Source of the DNA: Magnetofaba australis IT-1
GTDB lineage: Bacteria > Pseudomonadota > Magnetococcia > Magnetococcales > Magnetococcaceae
Assembly: GCF_002109495.1 (NCBI RefSeq)
Contig: NZ_LVJN01000020.1
Coordinates: forward strand, 666,300-730,299
DNA length: 64,000 bases
Direction of reading: 5' to 3'
Shown: positions 28,632 through 38,162 of the stretch, piece by piece
Layout of the letters: every line of letters starts with the position of its first letter
How positions within the stretch are numbered: the stretch's first letter is position 1
The notes under the pieces: generated by a model
Told to the model about the DNA's origin: nothing
Database searches by the model: none
What the model saw: the letters and a program-made list of their open reading frames with translations, nothing else
Program-made: the position numbers and the translations under genes

Positions 28632-28664
28632 TAAGATGGGCGGGGGACGGCGGCGGACATCGGC

Positions 28665-30128
28665 TTAACTCCCGACCAGGCTGCGCAGCAGGCCGACGCC
28701 ATCCTGCAGGCAGACGCGCCAACCGGCGATTTTCAGATTGTTCCACATCGCGCGCGGTCGCAGATAGAAGCGGAAAAAGCCCTGCTTTTGCAAGCGCGCC
28801 AACCGCTTGGGGGTGAGGTCGTTGACCGTCACGCTGGCGGAGCCGAAGCGCCGCAACTGGCCGCCCGCCGCCAGCGGATTGTCGGCGACCTCCGGCGCAA
28901 TCAGCCGCGCGCCGCCCACGCCGCGTTGGGTCATGCGCGCCACCTCGGTGCCGGGGTAGGGTTGCAGAATGTTGATGTTGACCTGATCCAGGGTCTTGAG
29001 CCCAGTGATATAGCGGAAGGTGCGCCGCACCGAGGCGCGGGTCTCGTGGGGCAGGCCGATGATCACCGAACCGCGCGTGACGATGCCCGCCTCCTTGGCC
29101 CAGCGCAGTCCCGCTTCGATATGCGCCAGGGTCTCGCCCTTGTTGAGGGTGGCCAGAATCTGCGGGTCGCCGCTCTCGATGCCGAATGATAGCCGCGTCA
29201 TGCCCGCCCGCCGCATGGCGCGCAGCAGCTCCGGCGTCACCAGATCGCCGCGACTGAGCCCCTCCCAGGTGAATTTCAGCCCGCGCGCGTGGATCCCCTC
29301 GCACAATTCAAAGATGCGCTCCGGCTTGAGGGTCAGGCAGTCGTCGTTGAAGGCCACATGGGTCACGCCGCGTCCGTTGACGATCTCCTCCAGCTCCTCC
29401 AGCACGTTGGCGGCGGAGCGAAAGCGGGTCAAGCGGCCCTCGGGCAGGGCGTCGATGGCGCAGTAGACGCAGCCGTAGGGGCAGCCGCGCGAAGTCATGC
29501 TGGAGGCGGTGACCACATAGCCCTGACGCGGAATCGCGCGGATGTAGAGGGCGTCCTTGAGCAGGCGGCGCGCCGGGTGCGGATAGGCGTCCAGGTCGCG
29601 CGTCGCCTGGCCGGGCGGATTGGCCGTCACCGCGCCATCGGCGTTGCGGAAGATCAGGCCGGGGATCGCCGCCAGACGCGCGCTCAGGGAGGCGTCGGGA
29701 GCGGTCAGGGCGTCGGCCAGGGCGGTGATCAGCGGTTCGCCATCGCCGCGCGCGGCGTAATCGAACAGCGCCTCCTCGGCCAGGATCTGCGCGCCGAACA
29801 GATTGGCGTGCACGCCGCCGATGATGGCGGGGACCTGCGGCAGCGTCTGTTTGAGGCGCCGCGCGGCGGCCACCGCCTGGGCGTAATCCACCGAGGTGGC
29901 GGTGTAGCCGATCAGCTGCGGCGCAAACGCCTGCGCGCGCGCGGCCAACTGCGCCAGGGTGAGGGCTTCGGCCTCGGCGTCGATGAGGTCGACGTGATGG
30001 CCGGCCTGCTCCAACGCCGCCGCCAGATAGGCCAACGACAGCGGCGGATTGAGAAAGCCGCGCTTGTAGAGATGCCGGAAGGAGCCATAAATCTCGGCGA
30101 ATCCGGGCTGAATCAGCAGCACCCTCAT
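28665..30128 (-). CDS. B12-binding-domain radical SAM protein
   Basis: A 487-residue enzyme. MRVLLIQPGFAEIYG starts the cobalamin-binding-like domain, which ends with IIGGVHANLFG and GDGEPLI; RGCPYGCVYC (about 213-222) is the SAM/cluster site, followed by FNDDCLTLKPER, SFGIESGD and ILQPYPGTEVA. Family members carry out methylation at unactivated carbon or phosphorus, or other radical C-C chemistry, using cobalamin as methyl carrier. Here it lies directly upstream of another enzyme of the same type and its ATG overlaps the preceding gene's frame (ATGA with the GT2 gene ending at 30125 upstream in transcription). Likely acts on a lipid-linked sugar. Confidence 0.9.
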   Translation of the reverse strand: MRVLLIQPGFAEIYGSFRHLYKRGFLNPPLSLAYLAAALEQAGHHVDLIDAEAEALTLAQLAARAQAFAPQLIGYTATSVDYAQAVAAARRLKQTLPQVPAIIGGVHANLFGAQILAEEALFDYAARGDGEPLITALADALTAPDASLSARLAAIPGLIFRNADGAVTANPPGQATRDLDAYPHPARRLLKDALYIRAIPRQGYVVTASSMTSRGCPYGCVYCAIDALPEGRLTRFRSAANVLEELEEIVNGRGVTHVAFNDDCLTLKPERIFELCEGIHARGLKFTWEGLSRGDLVTPELLRAMRRAGMTRLSFGIESGDPQILATLNKGETLAHIEAGLRWAKEAGIVTRGSVIIGLPHETRASVRRTFRYITGLKTLDQVNINILQPYPGTEVARMTQRGVGGARLIAPEVADNPLAAGGQLRRFGSASVTVNDLTPKRLARLQKQGFFRFYLRPRAMWNNLKIAGWRVCLQDGVGLLRSLVGS

Positions 30129-31048
30129 GGATCCGGCTCGGTCTCGGCGCGGATGCGGCGCGCCAGGGTGTGACGGCGCTCCAGCTGCTCCAGGCGGATA
30201 TTGGCGATCTGGTCGGCGATGAGGCCGAACAGGAACACCAGCACGCCGGTGAGAATGATCAGCAGACTGCCCACCGACAACCCTACCTGGGGGTTGAGCA
30301 TCAGCCGGTTGGCGCCGTAGATCACGCCGATGGCCAGCAGCAGCGCGCCCACCAGGGAGAAGAAGCGGATCGGCTTGAACAGGGTCACCATGCGCAGAAT
30401 GGTTCCGGTGGCGCGCGCGCCATCGCGCAGGGGGCGCACCTGGCTGCGGCCCAGACGCGGGCGCACCTGGATCGGCGTGTGCGCCACGCTGTAGCCGCGG
30501 GTGAAGAAGATCAGCGTGCTGGTGGTGCTGGCGGAGAAGCCGTCGGGCAGCAGCGGCACATACTGCAGCAGCAGCTCCCGATCCACCAGCCGCAAGCCGG
30601 AGTTCAGGTCGGGGAACAGCCGCCCCATGCAGATCGCCGCCAGGGCGATCAGCGCCAGTTTGCCCGGCGTGCGCCAGGAGACCCCCAGCCCGCCCCAGGC
30701 GCGCGCGCCGATCACCATATCCATGTTGGGCGCGGCCTCCAGCAGACGCGCCACATCGGCCGCCTGATGCTGGCCATCGGCGTCGAACAGACAGATGTAG
30801 GGGGTGGCGGCGAGGCTCAGCGCGGTTTTGATCGACGCGCCGTAACCAAAACGACGATGATGACGCGCCACGCGCACCCCCGCATAGCGCTGCGCGCGCG
30901 CGGCGGTGTCATCCTCGGAGCCGTCATCCACCACCAACAGCGCCAAGCGGGGGCCGTAACGGGTGGTCAACTCCTGCAACACCTGGTCGATGGCCAGCGC
31001 CTCGTTGTGGGCGGGGATCACCACCGTGCACTGCTCCAGCGGGATCAT
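30125..31048 (-). CDS. Glycosyltransferase family 2, polyprenyl-phosphate type
   Basis: A 307-residue enzyme with the layout of dolichol/undecaprenyl-phosphate sugar transferases: CTVVIPAHNEALAIDQVL, LLVVDDGSEDDTAARA, FDADGQHQ (DXD near residue 90), NSGLRLVDREL, then two C-terminal transmembrane segments (about 230-285) anchoring it. It would make an undecaprenyl-phosphate sugar used as donor on the periplasmic side, for example by the large membrane proteins of this locus. Its ATG at 31048 overlaps the stop of the upstream radical SAM gene, and its stop overlaps the next radical SAM start. Confidence 0.9.
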   Translation of the reverse strand: MIPLEQCTVVIPAHNEALAIDQVLQELTTRYGPRLALLVVDDGSEDDTAARAQRYAGVRVARHHRRFGYGASIKTALSLAATPYICLFDADGQHQAADVARLLEAAPNMDMVIGARAWGGLGVSWRTPGKLALIALAAICMGRLFPDLNSGLRLVDRELLLQYVPLLPDGFSASTTSTLIFFTRGYSVAHTPIQVRPRLGRSQVRPLRDGARATGTILRMVTLFKPIRFFSLVGALLLAIGVIYGANRLMLNPQVGLSVGSLLIILTGVLVFLFGLIADQIANIRLEQLERRHTLARRIRAETEPDP

Positions 31049-32517
31049 GACGACGACTCTGACGCCAGCGCGTCGCGGCGCCGGGATTTGGCTGCGCGCG
31101 AGTTGAGCCAACTCATCTCACTGAGGCCGTAGCGCCACAACAGTTTGAGCGCCTGCCGCGCGCCGACCTTGTTCAAGTCGAAACCGAAGTAGTAGTTGAC
31201 CAGAAAGATCAGATCGAACAGCACCGGGATGGGGAAACGGGTCAGCCACAACAGCGGCCGTTGCATGGCCGGATAGCGCACCATCACGTTGTAGACCTTC
31301 TTCAGATTGGTCAATTGCAGCCGTTCGGGCAGGTCCAGCGACATCTCGCGGTGGAACGATTTGCCAAAGCCCACGCCGTCCAGCAGCGCATCGCGCACCG
31401 CCGGTTGCGTCGAGATCGCGGCGCCGGGCAGATAGCTGATAAACGCGGTGGAGACGAACCCGGCCCCCAACCGCCGGTAGAACGCCAGATCCCGCACCCG
31501 CGCGGCCACGGTTTCGCCGGGCAGACCGAACAGCGCGGTGGCGCAGAAGGTGACGTTATAGCGCCGCAACCATTCGGCCGCCTGCACAATGTGGGCGTTG
31601 CTCACCTGTTTGTTGAGCACGCTGCGGCGCTCCTCTTCGTCGGCGCACTCCACGGCGAAAATCAGATACGCCTTGCCCGCCTCGCCCAACAGGCGCACGT
31701 CGGCCTCCTGGATGGGCCCAAAGCGGAACGCCGCCGCATAGGGGAGGTTGACCCGCGCTTTGTAGAGTTGCAGAAACTCCCGCAGCCAGGCGTTGCTGTT
31801 CCACAGATTTTCGTCGTGCAGGCGCACCTCGCGCGGCTGGTGACGCGCCACCGCGTGTTCGATTTCGGCGATGGCGCGCTGGGGCGACATTTTGCGCACG
31901 TAGCGCGGCCCAAACAGATCCAGATCCACCGCATTGGCGCAAAAGGCGCAGCGGAACGGACAGCCGCGCCCCAGTTTGAACACCAGCGAGCGGCGTTCGC
32001 GGAAATAGGGCAGTTCGGCGTACAGCTCCTGATCCAGATAGGGCAGTTGGTCCAGCTCGATCAACTCGGCGGCGGCGGGGTTGACGATGACCTGACCGTT
32101 GCGTTTGACGCTCAAGCCGGGCAGATGGTCATAGGCGTCGCCGCGGCTCAGGCAGTCGGCCAGGTCGCGCAACACATACTCGCCTTCGCCGATGCACTGG
32201 ATGTCGATCTGCGGGTGGCGGATGAACTCGGGATCGATGTGCGCATGCACGCCGCCGACGATGATGGGACCGTCAAACCAGCGTTTGATCCGCCCCGCCT
32301 GCTCCAGCGCCCACGCCACCGAGGCGGTCATCAGGGAGAAGCCGATCAGGTCCGGTTCGAAACCGCGCAGCTGCTCCTGCATACGCTCCGATTGGCCGCC
32401 GCTGTCGACGAATACGGCGACCTCGTGGCCAGCCTGCTTGAGCACCGCCGACAGCGACATATAGCTGATGAATTCGGACAAAACGTCCTGGCAGAAGGCG
32501 ATCCGCGCCACGGCCAT
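31045..32517 (-). CDS. B12-binding-domain radical SAM protein
   Basis: A 490-residue enzyme. MAVARIAFCQDVLSEFISY begins the cobalamin-binding-like domain (IIVGGVHAHID, CIGEGEY); RGCPFRCAFC (about 183-192) binds the cluster; LHDENLW, FAVECADEEER and LFGLPGETV follow. A hydrophobic C-terminal segment (VLFDLIFLVNYYFGF) suggests membrane association. The ATG at 32517 has AGGAG three bases upstream, a rather short distance; the open frame further upstream runs into the divergent asnB promoter region and has no domain. First gene of the minus-strand block 25.3-32.5 kb. Confidence 0.88.
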   Translation of the reverse strand: MAVARIAFCQDVLSEFISYMSLSAVLKQAGHEVAVFVDSGGQSERMQEQLRGFEPDLIGFSLMTASVAWALEQAGRIKRWFDGPIIVGGVHAHIDPEFIRHPQIDIQCIGEGEYVLRDLADCLSRGDAYDHLPGLSVKRNGQVIVNPAAAELIELDQLPYLDQELYAELPYFRERRSLVFKLGRGCPFRCAFCANAVDLDLFGPRYVRKMSPQRAIAEIEHAVARHQPREVRLHDENLWNSNAWLREFLQLYKARVNLPYAAAFRFGPIQEADVRLLGEAGKAYLIFAVECADEEERRSVLNKQVSNAHIVQAAEWLRRYNVTFCATALFGLPGETVAARVRDLAFYRRLGAGFVSTAFISYLPGAAISTQPAVRDALLDGVGFGKSFHREMSLDLPERLQLTNLKKVYNVMVRYPAMQRPLLWLTRFPIPVLFDLIFLVNYYFGFDLNKVGARQALKLLWRYGLSEMSWLNSRAAKSRRRDALASESSS

Positions 32518-32715
32518 CCGCTCCTGAAACGACGGCGAAACCGCCTGTTGCGATAAGAAAGAGTGTGTACGCCGACCCGACGGAAAAACAGTGGGAGAGG
32601 CGCGCAATCGGGAACCGCATTGCGCGCACACGGGGCGGTCCTTATGGTAGCATAGCCGCGCGCCGCGCCAACACCGCTTTTGCGCGCGGCTCCCCTCACC
32701 TGGGAGACTCCCGCC

Positions 32716-34608
32716 GTGTGCGGCATCGCCGGATATCTGCAATTCCAACACCGACCCATCGACAACGCGCGCGTTGTCGAGGCCATGGTCGACGCCATCG
32801 CCCATCGCGGTCCCGACGGACGCGGCTGTGCGCTGCGGGGGCCCATGGCCCTGGGCCATGCGCGTCTGGCGATTCAGGACCCAACTGCGGCGGGGGCACA
32901 GCCCATGGGCGACGCCGGGCAGGGGCTGTGGCTGGTGTGCAACGGCGAAATCTATAACAGCCCGGCGCTGCGGCGGGAGCTGGAAGCGCTGGGGCGGCGT
33001 TTCGTCTCGCGCTCCGACAATGAGGTGATTCTGCACGCTTACGCCCAATGGGGCCGCGCCTGTTTGCCGCGACTGACCGGCATGTTCGCCTTCGCCCTGT
33101 GGGACGAAACGCGCCAGCGGCTGTGGCTGGCGCGCGACCGCATGGGGATGAAACCGCTATTCCTCTATCAAGGCGACGGCGTGCTGGCGTTTGGCTCGGA
33201 GATCAAAGCGCTGTTGGCCCATCCCGAGGTCCCGCGCGCGCTGGATCAGACCAGTCTGGGCCACTTTCTGGGTTTGAATTACGTCATCGCCCCACGCACG
33301 CTGTTCGCCGATATCCGGCAACTGCCGCCGGGCCATGAGATGAGCGTGGCCGCCGATGGCCGCGTCGCCACGCGCGCCTATTGGGATCTTGCGTTCGCGT
33401 CGCGCCCCCGGTTGCGGCCCGCACAGTGGCGCGCGCGCTGGCAGGAGACCCTGGCCGAGGTGATGGCGGACCATCAACTGGCCGACAAACCAGTGGGGCT
33501 GTTGTTAAGCGGCGGCCTGGACTCCAGCGCGGTGGCCTGGTGGATGGCGCAAACCCGCGCTGACCCCATTCAGAGCTACCATTTTCGTCCCATGCAGTCC
33601 GGTTTTGACGAATCGCGCCACGCCCGTCTGGTGGCGCGGGATCTGGGCCTGGCGCTGCGCGAAGTCCAGTTGGCGCAGCCGTTGACCACGCTGCTGCCGC
33701 GCTTGGCCCACCACGCCGAAGAGCCCACCGCCGACGGCTCCATGGTGGGCGTCTACGCCCTGGCCCAGCGCGCCAAACGCGATGTGGACGTGGTGTTGTG
33801 CGGCGATGGCGCCGATGAACTGTTGGCCGGCTACCCCACCTATGTGGCCGCCCGGCTGCTGCCGCTGTATGCGCGCCTGCCGCACAGCGCGCGGCGGCGG
33901 CTGGCAAAGTGGGCGGCGCAGCCCGGCCCTCCCGCAGCGGGCAAACTGCCGTGGCGCGAAAAGCTGGCCCGCTTCGCCTATGCGGCGGCCATGCCGCCCG
34001 AACGCGCCCATGCTCACTGGCGCATCATCTGCAATCGCGAACTGCGCCAAACGCTGTTGGCGGCCGACGCCCGGGAGGCGCGCCGCGTCAGCGTTGGCGA
34101 CGCCTACGCGGCCTGCTTCGCCCAGTGCGACGACGCCCATCCGCTCAACCGCCAGCTCTACGTGGATCAGCGCCTCTATCTGGCCAACGACATGCTGGTC
34201 AAACTGGATCGCATGAGCATGGCCCACGGCCTGGAGGCGCGGGTTCCGTTTGTCGACCACCGGCTGGCGGAGCTGGCCGCGCACACCCCGCCCGCGCTCA
34301 AGCTCAGTCCTGCGCTACAGGGCAAAACGATTCTGCGGCAGGTGATGCGCGGACGCTTGCCAAAACCGATTCTCACGCGCCCCAAAGAGGGCTTCGGCAT
34401 GCCGTTGGGGACGTGGTTGCGGGAGGATCTGCGCGAGATGACCGGCGATCTGCTCGCCCCGTCCCGACTGCGCGCCATGGCGGTGTGGGACGAGCAGGCG
34501 GTGACGGCGCTGCTCAACGCCCATCTGCGCGGCGAAATTGACGCGGCATATCCGCTCTGGAGCCTGCTGTTTTTCGCCCTCTGGCATCAACAGTGGATGA
34601 CCGCTTAG
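32716..34608 (+). CDS. asnB: Asparagine synthetase-like glutamine amidotransferase (AsnB family)
   Basis: A 630-residue two-domain enzyme. Translation from GTG at 32716 exposes Cys2 (MCGIAGYL) as the glutaminase nucleophile; HRGPDGRG, CNGEIYN and RSDNEVI complete the class-II glutaminase site. The synthetase half has the PP-loop LLSGGLDSSAV and GDGADELLAGY, and ends with the usual RPKEGFGMPLG. In polysaccharide loci such proteins are thought to amidate uronic acids or transfer nitrogen to sugars instead of making asparagine; that is inference here. It sits alone on the plus strand, diverging from a radical SAM gene across a 198-base region with both promoters, and convergent to another. Confidence 0.92.
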   Translation: MCGIAGYLQFQHRPIDNARVVEAMVDAIAHRGPDGRGCALRGPMALGHARLAIQDPTAAGAQPMGDAGQGLWLVCNGEIYNSPALRRELEALGRRFVSRSDNEVILHAYAQWGRACLPRLTGMFAFALWDETRQRLWLARDRMGMKPLFLYQGDGVLAFGSEIKALLAHPEVPRALDQTSLGHFLGLNYVIAPRTLFADIRQLPPGHEMSVAADGRVATRAYWDLAFASRPRLRPAQWRARWQETLAEVMADHQLADKPVGLLLSGGLDSSAVAWWMAQTRADPIQSYHFRPMQSGFDESRHARLVARDLGLALREVQLAQPLTTLLPRLAHHAEEPTADGSMVGVYALAQRAKRDVDVVLCGDGADELLAGYPTYVAARLLPLYARLPHSARRRLAKWAAQPGPPAAGKLPWREKLARFAYAAAMPPERAHAHWRIICNRELRQTLLAADAREARRVSVGDAYAACFAQCDDAHPLNRQLYVDQRLYLANDMLVKLDRMSMAHGLEARVPFVDHRLAELAAHTPPALKLSPALQGKTILRQVMRGRLPKPILTRPKEGFGMPLGTWLREDLREMTGDLLAPSRLRAMAVWDEQAVTALLNAHLRGEIDAAYPLWSLLFFALWHQQWMTA

Positions 34609-34668
34609 AGCGCTTGGCCAATGGCGAGCTGCGTGTGGGCTCGCAGGGCGCCATTTTGCAAGGCGCTC

Positions 34669-36204
34669 TCAGGTCGCTTTCTGATTCCTGCGCGCCGCCA
34701 GCGCGAACAGCGGTTGCGCCCATTTGAACAGACCGCCGAGTTTGCGCGCGGCAAAGCGGCGCAAGTGGTGGCGGCCGCGCAGATCGTTGGCGCTGATCAG
34801 CGCCAGGATCACGCGCGGAATGATCAGGTTGACGTAGGGGCCGGGGAGATAGATGCGCTTGTACAGACCGCTGCGCACCAGATAGCGCACCAACGGTTTG
34901 GGCAGCAGCATCATCCAGTTGAGCAGAAACGCGGTGGCGCGGGTATCGCGCGAGGCGGTCTGGTAGAGGGCGTAGAAGTTGGCGCGGCTGGTTCCCTCCT
35001 CCACCGCCTCGATCTCGTCGGGATCAATGGCGTCATGCGCCAGGGCGTGCTGGATGATGGGCGCTTTGGGCAGATAGTTGAGCTGGAACACCTGAATCCG
35101 CGAGGGCCGCGTTTCGTTATAGAACAGCAGCGCCTTTTCGCTGTTGGCCTGGGTGTCGCCGGGGATGTCCAGAATGTGGTCCACCTGATTCATCAGGCCA
35201 ACCTCGTTGAGCGCATTGATGCAGTCGCGCACGCGGTCGGGGTCGATGGGGCGGTTGAGCACGTTGCGGCAGATCTCCTCGGAGAGGGACTGCACGCCGA
35301 TGGCGATATAGATGCAGCCGGCGTCCTTGAGCGCACGCGCCTTGGGCGGGTCCATGGAGGCCGGGTAGGTGGAGCAGCAGAACGGCAGCCCCACGCGCGC
35401 CTTGTACAGCGGCAGGAAACGCTCCAGCCACGGGCGGCTGGCGGTGAAGATGTCGTCGTGGAAGGTCACCGCCTCCGCGCCATAACGACGCACCGCGCGC
35501 TCCAGCTCGGCGATGACGTCCTCCGGTTCGCGCCGCAGAATGCGCGGCTCGCCCGGGGTGATGGGGATGGAGCCAGCGTAGCAGTAGGTGCAGGTGTAGG
35601 CGCAGCCGCGGCTGGCCATGATCTGATACTCCTGCGCAAACAGCGGCGCGGCGGCGTAGATCTCCTCCTTGTCGGGGTCGGGCAGGGCGTTCAGGTCACG
35701 GATCTTGGGGGCCATGTCGAAGGCGCCGACCACGCCGCCGTCGGCGCGTTTGAAGGTCGCCCCGGCCGGCGCGGCGGCGGGCCAGAAATCCGCCGTGTCG
35801 CCGCAGCCATCGAGCAGCAGCGCCAGCACCTCTTCGCCTTCGCCGCGCACCACGCAATCCACCTCGGGTTTGCGCAACACGCGCTCGGCGGTGAGGGTCA
35901 CGTGGATGCCGCCAAACAGGGTTTTCACCCCGGGCAGGCGCGCCTTGATCGCGCGGGCGATGGCCAACTGGCTCTGATAGTTGGCGGTGATGCAGGAGAA
36001 TCCCACCACCTGGGGGCGGGTGCGCGCGATGCGCTCAACGATGGCGTCCACGTTCTCGGCGTGGTTGGAGAACTGGAACTGGTCCATCTGCTGATAGTGC
36101 ACATAGGCTGCGGCATGGCCCGCGCGTTTGGCGCTGGCGATGAGATAGGCCGTGCCCAAATGTTCAAAATCGTTGTAGACGAAGGTGATGCGGAGACTCG
36201 ACAT
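34669..36204 (-). CDS. B12-binding-domain radical SAM protein
   Basis: A 511-residue single-gene minus-strand unit. N-terminal cobalamin-binding-like domain (ITFVYNDFEHLGTAYLIA, TLFGGIHVTLTA, VRGEGEEV), radical SAM core with SRGCAYTCTYC near 196-206, FHDDIFTASR, IAIGVQSLSEE and LDIPGDTQANSE. The last 90 residues are basic and hydrophobic (LLNWMMLLPKPLVRYLV), consistent with membrane contact. It diverges from the formyltransferase gene across 252 bases and converges on asnB with 60 bases between. Closest in layout to the proteins at 31045 and 38159. Confidence 0.9.
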   Translation of the reverse strand: MSSLRITFVYNDFEHLGTAYLIASAKRAGHAAAYVHYQQMDQFQFSNHAENVDAIVERIARTRPQVVGFSCITANYQSQLAIARAIKARLPGVKTLFGGIHVTLTAERVLRKPEVDCVVRGEGEEVLALLLDGCGDTADFWPAAAPAGATFKRADGGVVGAFDMAPKIRDLNALPDPDKEEIYAAAPLFAQEYQIMASRGCAYTCTYCYAGSIPITPGEPRILRREPEDVIAELERAVRRYGAEAVTFHDDIFTASRPWLERFLPLYKARVGLPFCCSTYPASMDPPKARALKDAGCIYIAIGVQSLSEEICRNVLNRPIDPDRVRDCINALNEVGLMNQVDHILDIPGDTQANSEKALLFYNETRPSRIQVFQLNYLPKAPIIQHALAHDAIDPDEIEAVEEGTSRANFYALYQTASRDTRATAFLLNWMMLLPKPLVRYLVRSGLYKRIYLPGPYVNLIIPRVILALISANDLRGRHHLRRFAARKLGGLFKWAQPLFALAARRNQKAT

Positions 36205-36456
36205 GGGCGTATCTTGGGCTGGCGGCTGGGGCGGGCGTGGGCAGCGGGGAACGATCTGGCGCGTTGACCGCTCTGTTTTCTGTGAGAGTTAATTTCTAGC
36301 AGATCCGTTGCATAACAATCAATCCCGCGTTGCTCCGGCCCGCCATCGGCGGTTTGCCATTGAGCCGCGAGCGGAATCGCCTATGATAGCGGCTCTGAAG
36401 TTTGTCGCCCGCGCGCGGGCGTTGGCATATCGCGCCGCCGCGCCAGGGACCGAAAC

Positions 36457-37203
36457 GTGCGCATTCTGTTTATCACCTCCACCGATCGCGTCTACGCGCC
36501 GCGCTTTTTCGCCGAATTCCTGCGCCTGAACGCGGGCGCGGACACGGTGCTGGTGGCGACTACCCCGCTGGCGGCGGGGGTGGGCTTTGTGTGGCGGCGA
36601 TTGGTCTCTTTTCCGCGCTATTTTGCGCCGCTGCTGCTGCTGCAGGCGTGGCGCGCGGCGGTTCCGCCCGCGGGCGGCGGATTGGACGCCGTGTGTCGTC
36701 GCCACGGCGCAGAGCGTCGCCATCTGCCGCGGGTGGATGACGCCGCGCTACCCGCGCTGATCGAGCAATTTGCGCCGGACTGCTTGATTTCAATGGGATG
36801 TCCGCGCATTCTGCCTGCGGCGGTGGTGCGCGATCCGCGCTATGCGGCGTGGAATTTCCATGGCGGTCGGATTCCGCGTTATCGCGGGGCGATGACCCCG
36901 ATGTGGGCGCTGGCGGAGGGGACGACGCCGGTGCTGACCTGGCATCGCATGGTCGCCCGGGTGGACGCGGGCGGGATCATCGCGCAACGCCCCCTGCCCC
37001 TGGCGCCGGGCGAGTCGTTTCATCACTACAGCAGCCGCTTGCTGGGCGAGGCGGCGGCGTTGCTGGCGGATGCGCTGCGCGCGCCGCCGCCGCCCACAGA
37101 ACCGGAATTGGCCGAAAGCCGTTATTATGATTGGCCCACCGCGCAACAGGGCAGGGCGTTGCGGCAACGAGGAGCGCCGTTGTGGATCGGCAAGCGATCT
37201 TAA
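36457..37203 (+). CDS. Formyltransferase-family protein (sugar N-formyltransferase-like)
   Basis: A 248-residue protein of the formyltransferase fold, shorter than methionyl-tRNA formyltransferase and without its C-terminal tRNA domain. The catalytic set is visible: Asn and His in NFHGGRIPRYRGAMTP (near 138-153) and Asp in VDAGGIIAQ (about 176-184). Such stand-alone enzymes use N10-formyltetrahydrofolate to formylate the amino group of dTDP- or GDP-amino sugars made by PLP aminotransferases like the one at 46385. The GTG start at 36457 is dictated by the first strand MRILFITS. The deacetylase gene starts within its last 22 bases. Confidence 0.82.
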   Translation: MRILFITSTDRVYAPRFFAEFLRLNAGADTVLVATTPLAAGVGFVWRRLVSFPRYFAPLLLLQAWRAAVPPAGGGLDAVCRRHGAERRHLPRVDDAALPALIEQFAPDCLISMGCPRILPAAVVRDPRYAAWNFHGGRIPRYRGAMTPMWALAEGTTPVLTWHRMVARVDAGGIIAQRPLPLAPGESFHHYSSRLLGEAAALLADALRAPPPPTEPELAESRYYDWPTAQQGRALRQRGAPLWIGKRS

Positions 37204-38162
37204 GCATGGATGTGGATTGCCTGCACGGCCACGCGCAGGGGTGGGGACGGCGGCGGCGGTTGCTGCAGCGGGATGAGGCGCACATCGGCCTGAGCTACAC
37301 CCGTTGGCTGCCGCGTTTTCTGGACCTGCTAGAGGCCCAACGCGCACCCTGCACCTTCTTTCTGGTGGCCGATTTCGCCCGCCATCCGATCTGCCGACCG
37401 ACCCTGCGGCGTCTGCTGGACGCCGGACACGAGGTCGCCTGCCATTCGCTGACCCACCCCCTGGAGCTGCGCCATCTGTCGCGCGCGCGGCAATGGCGCG
37501 AACTGCACGATAGCCGCAAACTGTTGCAGGACCTGACCGGCCAACCGGTGTATGGCTTTCGCGGACCAGGCTACGCCATGGACGCGGCGCTGGCGGAGAT
37601 GTTGCTGCAAGCCGGTTATCGCTATGACTCCAGCGTCATGCCCGGACGTCTGTTCCCGGCCTACAAATGGGCCGCGCATCTGGCCGACCGCGCCCTGGGC
37701 GTCGCCCCCACCGCCTTTCCCGCCGGGGTGCGGCGCGCCGCCGGCGGCGTCTTCACCCTGGCGCGCAACGCCGCCGAGGAGACCCTCACCGAGCTGCCGC
37801 TGAACGTCACCCCGCGTCTGGGCGCGCCGTGGGTCTCCTTCATCATCCGCCAACCGGCGCGCATGACGCGCACGCTCCACGCCATCGCCGCGCGCGAGCG
37901 GACGCTGATCTATCAGTTCCATGATTTTGAGTTGATGGAGCACGCCGACCCCACCGAGGCGCGCCTGACCCGCGCCACCCAGCGCGACCGCAAACATCCG
38001 CTGTCTGCGCGGCTGGCGCTGTTTGCGCAGGTCATCGCCGCGCTGCGCGCGCAGGCCACCCTCGCCACCGCCGCGACGGTGGCGCACTGCTGGTCGCCCA
38101 CGCCCGCCGCCGCGCCCCTGCGCCCGCCCGCCCCTTTGTGTCATCAGGAAACCGCTTCATGA
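37182..38162 (+). CDS. Polysaccharide deacetylase (NodB fold)
   Basis: A 326-residue carbohydrate esterase 4-like protein. LSMDVDCLHG (about 7-16) gives the catalytic and metal-binding aspartates, ACHSLTHPLELRHLS the two metal histidines, and FRGPGYAMD the third motif; YQFHDFELM near the end fits motif 5. It removes N-acetyl groups from amino sugars, here perhaps on a lipid-linked precursor because no signal peptide is seen. Start GTG at 37182 follows GAGGAG at good distance and overlaps the formyltransferase gene by 22 bases. Deacetylation could free the amine that the formyltransferase then caps. Confidence 0.85.
   Translation: MDRQAILSMDVDCLHGHAQGWGRRRRLLQRDEAHIGLSYTRWLPRFLDLLEAQRAPCTFFLVADFARHPICRPTLRRLLDAGHEVACHSLTHPLELRHLSRARQWRELHDSRKLLQDLTGQPVYGFRGPGYAMDAALAEMLLQAGYRYDSSVMPGRLFPAYKWAAHLADRALGVAPTAFPAGVRRAAGGVFTLARNAAEETLTELPLNVTPRLGAPWVSFIIRQPARMTRTLHAIAARERTLIYQFHDFELMEHADPTEARLTRATQRDRKHPLSARLALFAQVIAALRAQATLATAATVAHCWSPTPAAAPLRPPAPLCHQETAS

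Noticed and set aside
34621-36267. 548-codon open frame on the + strand
   Set aside because: Antisense to a radical SAM gene with all motifs; product is of low-complexity His/Gly/Val type.
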